From Brevibacterium sp. HMSC07C04 (GTDB lineage: Bacteria; Actinomycetota; Actinomycetes; Actinomycetales; Brevibacteriaceae), in assembly GCF_001815905.1 (NCBI RefSeq), contig NZ_KV823280.1, positions 65,300-129,299 of the forward strand: a stretch of DNA of 64,000 nt. The letters are read 5' to 3'. The translations under genes and the position numbers were made by a program. Position 1 is the first letter of the stretch. Every line of letters starts with the position of its first letter. Shown here piece after piece: positions 8,411-16,060 of the stretch. The notes under the pieces were generated by a model. That model saw only the letters and a list, made by a program, of their open reading frames with translations, was not told where the DNA came from and made no database searches.

Positions 8411-11371
8411 TCAATCCCCTGCGCCCTGTCCCGCACCGGCGTCTGCACCGTCAGCCTTCATGGCTTTGTCCAGTGCGTCACGCAGGCGATCCTGAGCCTT
8501 GCCGTACTCGTCCCAGTTGCCTTCCTTCATAGCATCGTCCGAGTCCTTCATGGCCTTGTCAGCTTCCTTCAGAGCCGCGTCAAGTCCGGAACCGCCTCCA
8601 GAGGCGTTCTTGTCGCCTCCATCCGAACCGTCAGCGGTGACGGACCCCTTTTCTTCGTCTGAAGCCTGACCGGACTGACCGTGGTCGCCTGCGGACACAC
8701 CGGAGTCGCCCCCGAACACCTGGTCGAGCGCTTCGTCAAGAGTGGGCGCAAAGCCGATCTGCTCGCCGAATGCCACAAGGACTCGCTGCAGAACCGGATA
8801 GGAGGTTTCACCCTGCGAACGCACATAGACCGGCTGCACATAGAGCAGGCCACCGCCGATTGGCAGTGTGAGCAGGTTGCCGTTCTCCACCTTCGATTCG
8901 CCCTGACGCAGCAGGTTGAGGTTCTGCTGAATGGCCGGTTCGGTGTTGAAGTTGTTCTGCGCCTGACCGGGACCGGGCACGGTGGTGTTGCGCGGCAACT
9001 GCAGCAGGCGCAGCCGGCCGTACTCCTCGCTGACCTTGCCCTTTTCGCTGCCCGCGTCACCGCTGGCGGCGAAGTAGCCGGTGAGGTTGTTGCGCGTCTG
9101 CCCCTCAATGGGACGCGGAATGAAGCTCGAGGTCAACGAGAACGTGGGTTGATCCTGACCCGGCATCTGCAGGGTCATGTAGTACGGCGGCTGCATGAGC
9201 CGTTCCTCGCGGTCAACCGTCGGGTCGAGCGGAGTGGTCCAGAAGTCCTGCTTGGTGTAGAACGAGTTCGCATCCGGCACGTGGTACTGCGTGAGCAGCT
9301 GACGCTGAACCTTGAAGAGGTCTTCCGGGTAGCGGACGTGGCTCATGAGGTCACCGCTGATCTCCGAAATCGGCTTGAGCGCGTTCGGGAAGATCTTCGA
9401 CCATGACTGCAGAAGCGGATCTTCTTCATCCCAGGCGTACATGTCAATAGAACCGTCGTACGCATCGACAGCAACCTTGACTGAGTTGCGAATGTAGTTG
9501 ACCTTCTGCGGCGGAAGCGCAGCCACAGAACCCTGCCGCTGGGTGTTGGAGTCTTCCGTCACATTCTGGAGAACCTGCGGTGTTGAATACGGGTAGTTCG
9601 AGCTCGTGGTGTAGGCGTCGACGATCCACTTGATGCGGCCGTCGACCACGGTCGGATACGGATCGCCGTCCACTTCGAGGAACGGTGCGATCTTCTTGAC
9701 GCGTTCGCGTGGCTGTCGGTTGAACAGAATCTGCGATTCCGGATTGACGGCATCCGAGAGGACGATCTGCTCGTCCTGGAACTTCACCGCGAAGGCCAGA
9801 CGGTTGAACAGGCTGCCCACGTTCGGTCCGCCCTCACCCTGGAAGGTCGTGTAGACCTGAGCGCCGCCGTCCTTTTCATCGTCGGTCGGGTAGTCGATTT
9901 CGCGCTTCTCACCGTCCTCGGGTCCGCCGACAATCGAGTAGGTGGGCGACTGTTCGCCGAAGTAGACGCGCGGTTCGTATTCGCCGAGCTCGCCGGTTGG
10001 CGGGATGTTGGACTCAAGGAACGCCGGACGCCCGTCGGCTCCCTGTTTGTTGCCGTAGGCGGCAACAATTCCGAAGCCGTGCGTGTAGACAACCGCCTGG
10101 TTGAGCCACGAAGCAGAAGCCTGTGATTCCGGATTGAGTTCACGCACCGAAATCACGGTGTCCTGCTGTTTGCCGTCGATTTCATAGCGGTCGACGTCCA
10201 GCTGCTCGGGGAAGGAATAGAACGACCGCTGCTGCTGCAGCTGTCGGAACGTGTCCGACACCAGGTTCGGGTCCAGGAGTCGAATAGAAGCCGCAGTTTC
10301 GGCGTCAGCCCGAAGGGCACCTCGTTCGCCTTCTGTGGAGGGCTTGTACTGCTGCACTTCGACATCGTCAATGCCGTAGGCATCCCGCGTGGCATCAATG
10401 TTGCGCTGCAGGTAGTCCTTCTCAAGGCTCTGCTCACTCGGCTGCACCATGAACTGCTGCACTGCCGCGGGCAGGCCGATGATGGAAACAGCGCCGAGCA
10501 CCAGCAGCATGACGACTGACACCACCGAAAGCTTCCACATGTCTCGGAAGGCATTGGCAGCAAGCAGGGCCGCAACGACCACGCCGGCAATGGCGATGAT
10601 GAGCAGTGCCGGAATCGTGATGTTCACGGCGGTGTAGGTGGCACCGGCCATGAGACCGGATTCGTCCATCAGCCGAGTGTAGCGCTGCAGGAAGATGCGG
10701 CCAGCCTGAATAAGAACCAGGATCGCTGCCGTCACCGCCAGCTGCACGCGAGCTGCGCGGGTCAGCTGAATGCCCTTCTCTTCGCCGGGTCGGATCCCGC
10801 CGAAAAGGTAGTGGGCGACAGCTGCAGCGACAAGCGACAGCAGCGCCGCCATCGCCAGGAAGTCACCAACCACTTTCAGCATCGGCAAGGTGAACACGTA
10901 GAACGAAATGTCCAGACCGAATTCCGGGTCTGCTTTGCCAAACGGCGTGGGATTGAGGAAAAGGAGGACCTCTTTCCACGCACCACTCAACGACACTCCG
11001 CCGATACCGCCGATGACCAGGGGCATGACAATCGTCATGAGACGGCGCAGCGGTTCAATGGCTTCCCGATAGCGGTCGAGGTTTTCCTGCTGCGGAGTCT
11101 GCGGCACATAGACCGGACGCTTGCGGTACGCCAGCGTCAGCGGAAGAAAGACAGCAAGACCCATGACGATGAGTCCGACTGCGAACAGTGCAATCCGGGT
11201 GATCCACTCCTTGGTGAACACCGCCAGGTAGTCAACCTGGGAGAACCACAGGACATCCGTATAGATCTGCGCAAAGAGCACGTAGAGCGCCAGCAGGGCA
11301 ATGACCGCGGCTATCGTCAGCACGAGGGGCGATGGGCCCTTTCGCTTCGCTGTTTCCTGACTGTTGGACAC
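8411..11371 (-). CDS. UPF0182 family large membrane protein
   Basis: 986 aa. GTG at 11371 was chosen because AAAGGA lies just upstream; an in-frame ATG 39 bp earlier lacks a ribosome site. Residues 1 to about 310 hold roughly seven hydrophobic helices (VLTIAAVIALLALYVLF is the first). The remaining two thirds are predicted soluble and extracytoplasmic, with the conserved YTHGFG, PPTGELGEYEPRVYFGE and PYYMTLQMPG stretches of UPF0182. An acidic, Gly/Asp/Ala-rich, probably coiled tail of about 90 residues ends the protein. It is 20 bp downstream of the PDZ protease gene, a pairing kept across actinobacteria (Rv3193c and Rv3194c in M. tuberculosis). Biochemical function is unknown. Confidence 0.92.
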   Translation of the reverse strand: MSNSQETAKRKGPSPLVLTIAAVIALLALYVLFAQIYTDVLWFSQVDYLAVFTKEWITRIALFAVGLIVMGLAVFLPLTLAYRKRPVYVPQTPQQENLDRYREAIEPLRRLMTIVMPLVIGGIGGVSLSGAWKEVLLFLNPTPFGKADPEFGLDISFYVFTLPMLKVVGDFLAMAALLSLVAAAVAHYLFGGIRPGEEKGIQLTRAARVQLAVTAAILVLIQAGRIFLQRYTRLMDESGLMAGATYTAVNITIPALLIIAIAGVVVAALLAANAFRDMWKLSVVSVVMLLVLGAVSIIGLPAAVQQFMVQPSEQSLEKDYLQRNIDATRDAYGIDDVEVQQYKPSTEGERGALRADAETAASIRLLDPNLVSDTFRQLQQQRSFYSFPEQLDVDRYEIDGKQQDTVISVRELNPESQASASWLNQAVVYTHGFGIVAAYGNKQGADGRPAFLESNIPPTGELGEYEPRVYFGEQSPTYSIVGGPEDGEKREIDYPTDDEKDGGAQVYTTFQGEGGPNVGSLFNRLAFAVKFQDEQIVLSDAVNPESQILFNRQPRERVKKIAPFLEVDGDPYPTVVDGRIKWIVDAYTTSSNYPYSTPQVLQNVTEDSNTQRQGSVAALPPQKVNYIRNSVKVAVDAYDGSIDMYAWDEEDPLLQSWSKIFPNALKPISEISGDLMSHVRYPEDLFKVQRQLLTQYHVPDANSFYTKQDFWTTPLDPTVDREERLMQPPYYMTLQMPGQDQPTFSLTSSFIPRPIEGQTRNNLTGYFAASGDAGSEKGKVSEEYGRLRLLQLPRNTTVPGPGQAQNNFNTEPAIQQNLNLLRQGESKVENGNLLTLPIGGGLLYVQPVYVRSQGETSYPVLQRVLVAFGEQIGFAPTLDEALDQVFGGDSGVSAGDHGQSGQASDEEKGSVTADGSDGGDKNASGGGSGLDAALKEADKAMKDSDDAMKEGNWDEYGKAQDRLRDALDKAMKADGADAGAGQGAGD

Positions 11372-11391
11372 TGGGTTCCTTTCGAAGGCTC

Positions 11392-12471
11392 TCACTTGTC
11401 GGCGCTGCACGAAGGCAGGTCGGATGTTCGGTCTTCTGCAATGTCCTCCAGCGCGGTCCTCGCCGCGTGGAGATTGTCAATTCCTATGACCGTGATTTCA
11501 CGGTTCTCGGCGGCTTCAAGCGCTTCGGGGCAGTTGCCGCGCGGAGACAGGAAATACTCGCTGCCCGCGTCGTCAGCGGCAGCTACCTTCTGGCGCGCTC
11601 CCCCAATGGGCTGGACTGTGCCGTCGGCCGTGATCGCTCCGGTTCCGGCGACCTTCTTGTCGCCTGCGAGCGGGCCTTCGGTCAGCTTGTCGATGATCGT
11701 CAGGGCGAACACGGTGCCCGCTGACGGCCCTCCGACGTTGTCGAGGTTGAACTTCACGTCAACGGGGAAATCGAAGTCCTGGTCGAGCAGGACTCCCATC
11801 CGGTGTTCGCCGTCGAGCATCGTCGGCTGGATCGTTTCGGTCCGCTGCTGCCCTTCGCTTTCGAGGCGGAGCTCCACTGGCTGGCCCTTTTCGACTTCGC
11901 CGTGAATTGTCTGCAGGGCGTCGGGCCCTTCGACTTCTTTGCCGTTGATGGCGAGCACAGTTTCGCCCTGGGTGACTTTGCCGCGCGCCGGCCCGTCTGC
12001 TGGATCTTCAGCCACCCGCATGCGCACCGTGTAGTCCATGCCCAGTTCGCTGAGTGCCGCGGCTGTCGCAACGTCCTGCGAACTGGTCATCTGCGCCGTG
12101 TTCGTCTGGCTGACCTGCTCTCCCGTGATTTCCAGCGGGTAGAGGGACTCGGTCGGCACGACCGTCTCTGTACCCTTGACCAGCCCGATGAATGCGCGCA
12201 GGGCGCTCATGTGTCGATCTGGGCCTCCCACCACGCCGACGGTGAGCATATTGAGCTGCCCGTCAGTGGGATAGGTCTGCGCACCCGTGATTTCAACGAC
12301 GTCCTTGTCGGTGTCTTCGACTTTGCCGAGCGTATTGAACACCGGCCCCGGAGTTTCTACGATGTACGCCACGGGCACAACAGCGGCGATGAGCACGAAC
12401 ACGAACGCGAGAAAGCCCGAAAGAGCGAATGCGGAGATCCGCCTGCGGGGCTGGTGAGAGGGCCTGGCCAC
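11392..12471 (-). CDS. PDZ and Lon-like (S16) domain membrane-anchored protease, YlbL type
   Basis: 359 aa. GTG at 12471 was chosen for its AAAGGA ribosome site. One N-terminal transmembrane helix spans about residues 13-37. A PDZ-like region lies near 125-215 (GKVTQGETVLAINGKEV), and a C-terminal Lon proteolytic domain has the catalytic Ser near 250 in GGPSAGT and the catalytic Lys near 295 in GGARQKVAAA. The ATPase part of true Lon is absent, as usual for this family. It probably cleaves membrane or secreted proteins outside the cytoplasm. It shares a divergent spacer with the DUF2342 gene and precedes UPF0182, as in Rv3194c-Rv3193c. Confidence 0.92.
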   Translation of the reverse strand: MARPSHQPRRRISAFALSGFLAFVFVLIAAVVPVAYIVETPGPVFNTLGKVEDTDKDVVEITGAQTYPTDGQLNMLTVGVVGGPDRHMSALRAFIGLVKGTETVVPTESLYPLEITGEQVSQTNTAQMTSSQDVATAAALSELGMDYTVRMRVAEDPADGPARGKVTQGETVLAINGKEVEGPDALQTIHGEVEKGQPVELRLESEGQQRTETIQPTMLDGEHRMGVLLDQDFDFPVDVKFNLDNVGGPSAGTVFALTIIDKLTEGPLAGDKKVAGTGAITADGTVQPIGGARQKVAAADDAGSEYFLSPRGNCPEALEAAENREITVIGIDNLHAARTALEDIAEDRTSDLPSCSADK

Positions 12472-12637
12472 AGTGTCCTTTCGGTTTGTCGGCTTGCAGC
12501 ATTCTAGTCGGTGCTGCAGCGCGACCACCATTTGGCATTACGTCCTCAGCGAAATGCGCACTCCCTGCGGCGCAGGGAAATCTTTTGAGCCCGGGCTTCG
12601 TTACTCTGAGAAGAACGATCAACCCTTGGGGGCCAAC

Positions 12638-13930
12638 ATGAGTGATGACAAAGACCGTCCAGATGACGACCCGATGAACAACATGTTCGGCATGTTCTTC
12701 AGCGGCGGGCAGGGACCTTTCAGCATGGATCCAGGCCAGCTGGGCTCGATGATGAGCCGCTTCCAATCGATGATGACCCCTCCCGATCCCGAAGACGCCG
12801 CTCTGCAGACAGCCGAAAGCGCCGTCCCCCAACCTGACCCGACCGTCACGAGCGAGACCAGCCAAGCCGCGGCAGACGCATTCCGACTTGCCGAACTGTG
12901 GCTGTCGAAGGTGACAGACGCCTCGTCAGAGGCTGCGAGTGTTGAAGCACTCAGCCGTCGAGGCTGGGTCAAGGAAACCATCGGCGGCTGGCTGTCGCTG
13001 GCCTCCCCCATTCAGGAGCGCACCGCCTCGGGACTGACCGAGAGCATTTCTGAGCAGATTCCCGAGGAGATGCGCGGCTTTCTCAGCAGCGCGCAGCCGA
13101 TGCTCGCCTCCATGACCACCTCGATGTTCGCCTCTCAGCTGGGACAGGCCGCGGCGGCACTGTCCGGCTCCGTACTCACCGGCACGGAGTACGGCCTGCC
13201 GCTTGCAGCCAGCGGACGTCCGTCCATGGTCAGCGCGAACATCACCGGCTTCGCCGCCGAAATCGACGTCGACGTCAACGAGCTGCGCATCTACCTGGCC
13301 ACACTGGAACTGGCGCACTACGCACTCTTTGCGCGCGCTGCGTGGCTGCGCAAGCACATTGAAGACGCCGTGCGCGCCTACGCCGCGACGGTGGAAGTCA
13401 ACGGCAGCGCACTCGGCGGAATCGCACCGGACATGGATCCGCAGAAAATGCAGGAAGCGGCCGAACAGATGCAGAAGGAACTGTTCAAACCAGCCGACAC
13501 GGCGGAGCGCCGAGCCGCCGAGCAGAATCTCCAGCGCCTGCTGTCGACGGTGGCCGGCTGGACTGATGTCGTCGCCTACGCCGCGGTTGAACCACTCGAG
13601 AAGCGCGACCAGATCCGCGAAGCACTGCGGGAGCGCTACAGCGCCCAGTCCGAAGCAGAAGCCGAATTCGCTTCGCTCATCGGCCTGAACATCCACCCGA
13701 CCCGCCTCAACGATGCGGTTCAGCTGTTCACCTTCCTCGAACAGACAGAAGGCGCCGAAGCGCGCGACGCGGTGTTCAACCAGGCCGAGTCCCTGCCGTC
13801 TGCTGTTGATCTTGACGACCCACTGGGCTACCTGGAGCGCCGCAGCCCCGAAACCGGGGATGCCGATATTGACAACATGGATGAAGCACTCCAGCGGCTT
13901 CTGGACGAGGAGTCCGGCAAGAACGACTGA
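12638..13930 (+). CDS. Zinc-dependent metalloprotease-like protein, DUF2342 family
   Basis: 430 aa, homologous in position and composition to Rv3195. ATG at 12638 follows a GGGGG purine stretch. The N-terminus is Asp-, Met- and Gly-rich and probably disordered (to about residue 55); the rest is helical, with the family core LELAHYALFARAAWL near residue 228. In relatives this is the HExxH-like position (often xELAHxxLF), but here no complete HExxH is visible, so catalysis is doubtful. Database names such as coenzyme F420-associated hydrolase rest on little evidence. It is transcribed divergently from the PDZ protease and ends in a strong terminator. Confidence 0.8.
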   Translation: MSDDKDRPDDDPMNNMFGMFFSGGQGPFSMDPGQLGSMMSRFQSMMTPPDPEDAALQTAESAVPQPDPTVTSETSQAAADAFRLAELWLSKVTDASSEAASVEALSRRGWVKETIGGWLSLASPIQERTASGLTESISEQIPEEMRGFLSSAQPMLASMTTSMFASQLGQAAAALSGSVLTGTEYGLPLAASGRPSMVSANITGFAAEIDVDVNELRIYLATLELAHYALFARAAWLRKHIEDAVRAYAATVEVNGSALGGIAPDMDPQKMQEAAEQMQKELFKPADTAERRAAEQNLQRLLSTVAGWTDVVAYAAVEPLEKRDQIREALRERYSAQSEAEAEFASLIGLNIHPTRLNDAVQLFTFLEQTEGAEARDAVFNQAESLPSAVDLDDPLGYLERRSPETGDADIDNMDEALQRLLDEESGKND

Positions 13931-13974
13931 GCATCGGCGGCTTCTGCTGTACCGTGCTGAAGCCGAACTCAACG

Positions 13975-14008
13975 GAAGGGCGCTGTGGGCATACCCCCAG
14001 CGCCCTTC
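13975..14008. terminator. Bidirectional terminator between DUF2342 and YgjP-like genes
   Basis: Perfect 11-bp stem GAAGGGCGCTG with a 12-nt loop, located between two convergent 3' ends. The T-run is weak on both sides. Confidence 0.75.
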
Positions 14009-14050
14009 GCGTCAGCTGCGGACTTCAGCTGCCTGCCGCACGATCGTGCG

Positions 14051-14608
14051 TCAGCCGCACACCGCGGCCTCAGCGGCATCCTCGCCGTGAGCGAAGCCTG
14101 CGAGAAAGATCTCCGCATCAGCCGTTCGCGGGTGCCGGTTCGCCAGCGCCCGAAAAGCCGGCGAGTGGTCGAGGTGCCGCAAGTGCGCGAGTTCGTGAAC
14201 AAGAACCGCTTCAAGCACCCAGCGAGGAACGTTCCGCAGACGGTCCGACACCCTGATGTCGCCCGTCAGGCCGCTGGCAGAGGCGAATCTGCGCCGCTGG
14301 TTGCCTGTCCAGCGCACCGAGCCCGGTTCGATTCCATCGCCGAAATACCGTTGGTTGAGCTCTTCTGCCAAGGCGCGAAGCTTGTCGTCACTTCGCGGAG
14401 CGTTAGCCCGCCGGCGCTGCGCACGCTCTAAGAGCTCGGCTATTCCAGCAAGGTTTGCAGTGACGTCAAAACGCTGGGGCACCGCAAGCTTCCAAGCGTC
14501 GCCCGCAGGCTGGAGCGTGTAGGTTTTCTTTCTGCGCGCAGAGCGCACAACCGTCATCTCGCCGCTGCGCAGCATCCGTTCAACTTCTGCCGCAGTCATG
14601 GTGCTCAT
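14051..14608 (-). CDS. YgjP-like (M48-type, DUF45) metallopeptidase
   Basis: 185 aa from the ATG at 14608; a second in-frame ATG lies three codons later and either could be used. The C-terminal half has the zinc motif HELAHLRHLDHSPAFRAL (HExxH plus a third His), typical of the SprT/YgjP-like predicted peptidases. The N-terminal half is basic, with a RSARRKKTY segment, as in homologues. Substrate unknown. It is convergent with the DUF2342 gene; upstream lies the long AT-rich spacer with DnaA boxes. Family confident, physiological role not. Confidence 0.88.
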   Translation of the reverse strand: MSTMTAAEVERMLRSGEMTVVRSARRKKTYTLQPAGDAWKLAVPQRFDVTANLAGIAELLERAQRRRANAPRSDDKLRALAEELNQRYFGDGIEPGSVRWTGNQRRRFASASGLTGDIRVSDRLRNVPRWVLEAVLVHELAHLRHLDHSPAFRALANRHPRTADAEIFLAGFAHGEDAAEAAVCG

Positions 14609-14655
14609 CCAAGCAGAGGCCGCGTTCGAGAACAAAGTGACACCAAAAGACAACT

Positions 14656-14690
14656 GGTGTGATAGACACCACACTGTTAAATCCAACAGT
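14656..14690. promoter_or_regulatory. Two adjacent inverted repeats in an AT-rich stretch
   Basis: GGTGT-N5-ACACC (14656-14670) is followed by ACTGTT-N6-AACAGT (14673-14690), both perfect. The surrounding 90 bp (14631-14720) is about 60 percent A+T by hand count, against roughly 40 percent in neighbouring genes. These could be operators of the YgjP-like gene or part of an origin-like structure with the DnaA boxes that follow. Confidence 0.45.
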
Positions 14691-14760
14691 TTCTCGAATT
14701 TTATGAATCAACACCCGAAAGCCTTGTGTTTCCGGGATTCCGCACCCTTTGCCAGCACCG

Positions 14761-15043
14761 TTATCCACATCAGTTTCCACAAGCCCGGGAGAAGTCTCCA
14801 CAGAGAATCCGCACATGTCCACACTGCCGCCGGGAAATCGCTTTGACGGCACCCCACACAGCCCTCTAACTTTAGGAATGGACCCGCGGAAAACGCAGTG
14901 ATCACGGGCAAGGGGAAGGCACGTGAAAACTGACGGCCCTGCGGGTCCGCCACCCGAGCAGGGCCTGCACAGTGACTTCGGCGCTCACCCGCCGACGGCC
15001 TCACAGTAGGCCCTGCTTGCGTTTTATCCACAGGTTTTCCACA
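14761..15043 (+). promoter_or_regulatory. Cluster of six DnaA-box-like sites
   Basis: Same-strand sites: TTATCCACA at 14761-14769 and 15024-15032 (both perfect to the E. coli consensus), TTTTCCACA at 15035-15043, ATGTCCACA at 14815-14823 (one mismatch to TTGTCCACA), GTTTCCACA at 14773-14781 and GTCTCCACA at 14794-14802. All share the TCCACA core. They lie in the spacer between divergent genes 14608 and 15110. A 10-bp inverted repeat AGCAGGGCCT (14957-14966 and 15008-15017) separates the two subclusters. Confidence 0.6.
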
Positions 15044-15109
15044 GATGCGGAAAGCATCTTCCATCTTCTGAGCATGCCCCGTAGATTGACTGCACTACCG
15101 GAGGTGAAG

Positions 15110-16060
15110 ATGCTCATAGTCGATCCGGCCGTTGCCGTCATCAGCCGAACACACGCGTGCGTTCAATTCGGAATCGATGCCCCCGTTATCCTGTCCGGAC
15201 TCAGCGACAGCGAGTCCGCCCTGCTGGACGCCCTGCGCCTGGGCATTGAAGAACACGACCTCATATCCGAAGCCCAACAACTCGGAGTCGAAGCGGACCG
15301 AGCGCACGAACTGTGCAGACTCCTGACGGATGCAGGGGTGCTTGTCGTCACCCAGGTTCCCGGCGCATCTGCCCCGTGGCGCCTGCGCACCTGGGCAGCA
15401 CAGAACTCGGCCGATCCCCTCGAGCTCGCCGCAAAGGTGCGCCGCTCCCCCGTCTACGCCATCGGCCCTTTCAAAGGCGAGTTCGCCTCGGCAGCTGAGG
15501 CTGCGGGAATGCGGGCCGCACCGGCGGACAGCAGCAATGACCCGCGAATCCACCCCGGCAGCCTGGTGATCCTCACTGCGGTGTGGATGCCGGACCTGCT
15601 CAGCGCCGATTCGCTGTATGCCCGCGACATCGACCACGTCCATGCTGTCATCGGCGACCACTTCGGAACTGTCGGCGGAGTCGTTGTTCCCGGCGCATCA
15701 CCGTGCTCACACTGCGGCGTGCGCTGGGCCAAACAGCATGATCCCGGTTGGCTGGACGCCTGGAAGGCTGTTCATCGCAGCGGCCCGCGGGCTTCGCAGG
15801 CTGACCCTGCACTCGTAGCCATTACGGCCGCTCACACGGCATCCCGACTGCGCGCAGATCGCGCAGGGATGCCGGGCCTGCACAGAAAGCTGATCGTGTC
15901 AGATTGGGGAATCGAAGAAGACGATGTCGCGTTCCACCCCGACTGCCGGTGCCGTCAGGGTTCCGAAGCCACTCCGGAAGCGGCGGCCGTAATGTCCAGC
16001 AGCTCCGATCCGAACTGTGCGAGTTTGACCGACCCAAGCCCTGGAATAAGAGCCAGCTGA
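15110..16060 (+). CDS. E1/ThiF-like, TOMM cyclodehydratase-related protein (Rv3196-like)
   Basis: 316 aa. ATG at 15110 chosen for its strong GGAGGTGA site. The N-terminal 90 residues look like the winged-helix domain of E1-like or RiPP-recognition proteins. A central alpha/beta part contains LTAVWMPDLLSADSL and the GGVVVPGASPCSHCGVRW segment. CSHC plus a C-terminal CRC gives a four-Cys zinc site as in ThiF-family proteins, but no GxGxxG nucleotide loop is visible, so adenylation is doubtful. No YcaO, precursor peptide or dehydrogenase gene is nearby. The last 35 codons overlap the uvrD2 3' end on the other strand. Role unknown; the family is conserved beside uvrD2 in actinobacteria. Confidence 0.75.
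   Translation: MLIVDPAVAVISRTHACVQFGIDAPVILSGLSDSESALLDALRLGIEEHDLISEAQQLGVEADRAHELCRLLTDAGVLVVTQVPGASAPWRLRTWAAQNSADPLELAAKVRRSPVYAIGPFKGEFASAAEAAGMRAAPADSSNDPRIHPGSLVILTAVWMPDLLSADSLYARDIDHVHAVIGDHFGTVGGVVVPGASPCSHCGVRWAKQHDPGWLDAWKAVHRSGPRASQADPALVAITAAHTASRLRADRAGMPGLHRKLIVSDWGIEEDDVAFHPDCRCRQGSEATPEAAAVMSSSSDPNCASLTDPSPGIRAS

Noticed and set aside
8108-8662. Plus-strand frame over the tRNA with an IRTLDLRVMSPASY-like stretch
   Set aside because: It is the antisense translation of the initiator tRNA and flank, a known annotation artefact, and it overlaps the UPF0182 gene.
10811-11905. 364-codon plus frame across the UPF0182-PDZ junction
   Set aside because: Low-complexity Arg/Ser/His-rich shadow of two well-supported minus-strand genes.
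14580-14852. 90-codon minus frame over the AT-rich spacer
   Set aside because: Overlaps the YgjP start and the DnaA boxes; no ribosome site and no recognisable sequence.
14761-15043. Chromosomal oriC
   Set aside because: Not claimed as the origin: no dnaA, dnaN, rpmH or gyr genes flank it. Reported only as an origin-like DnaA-box cluster.
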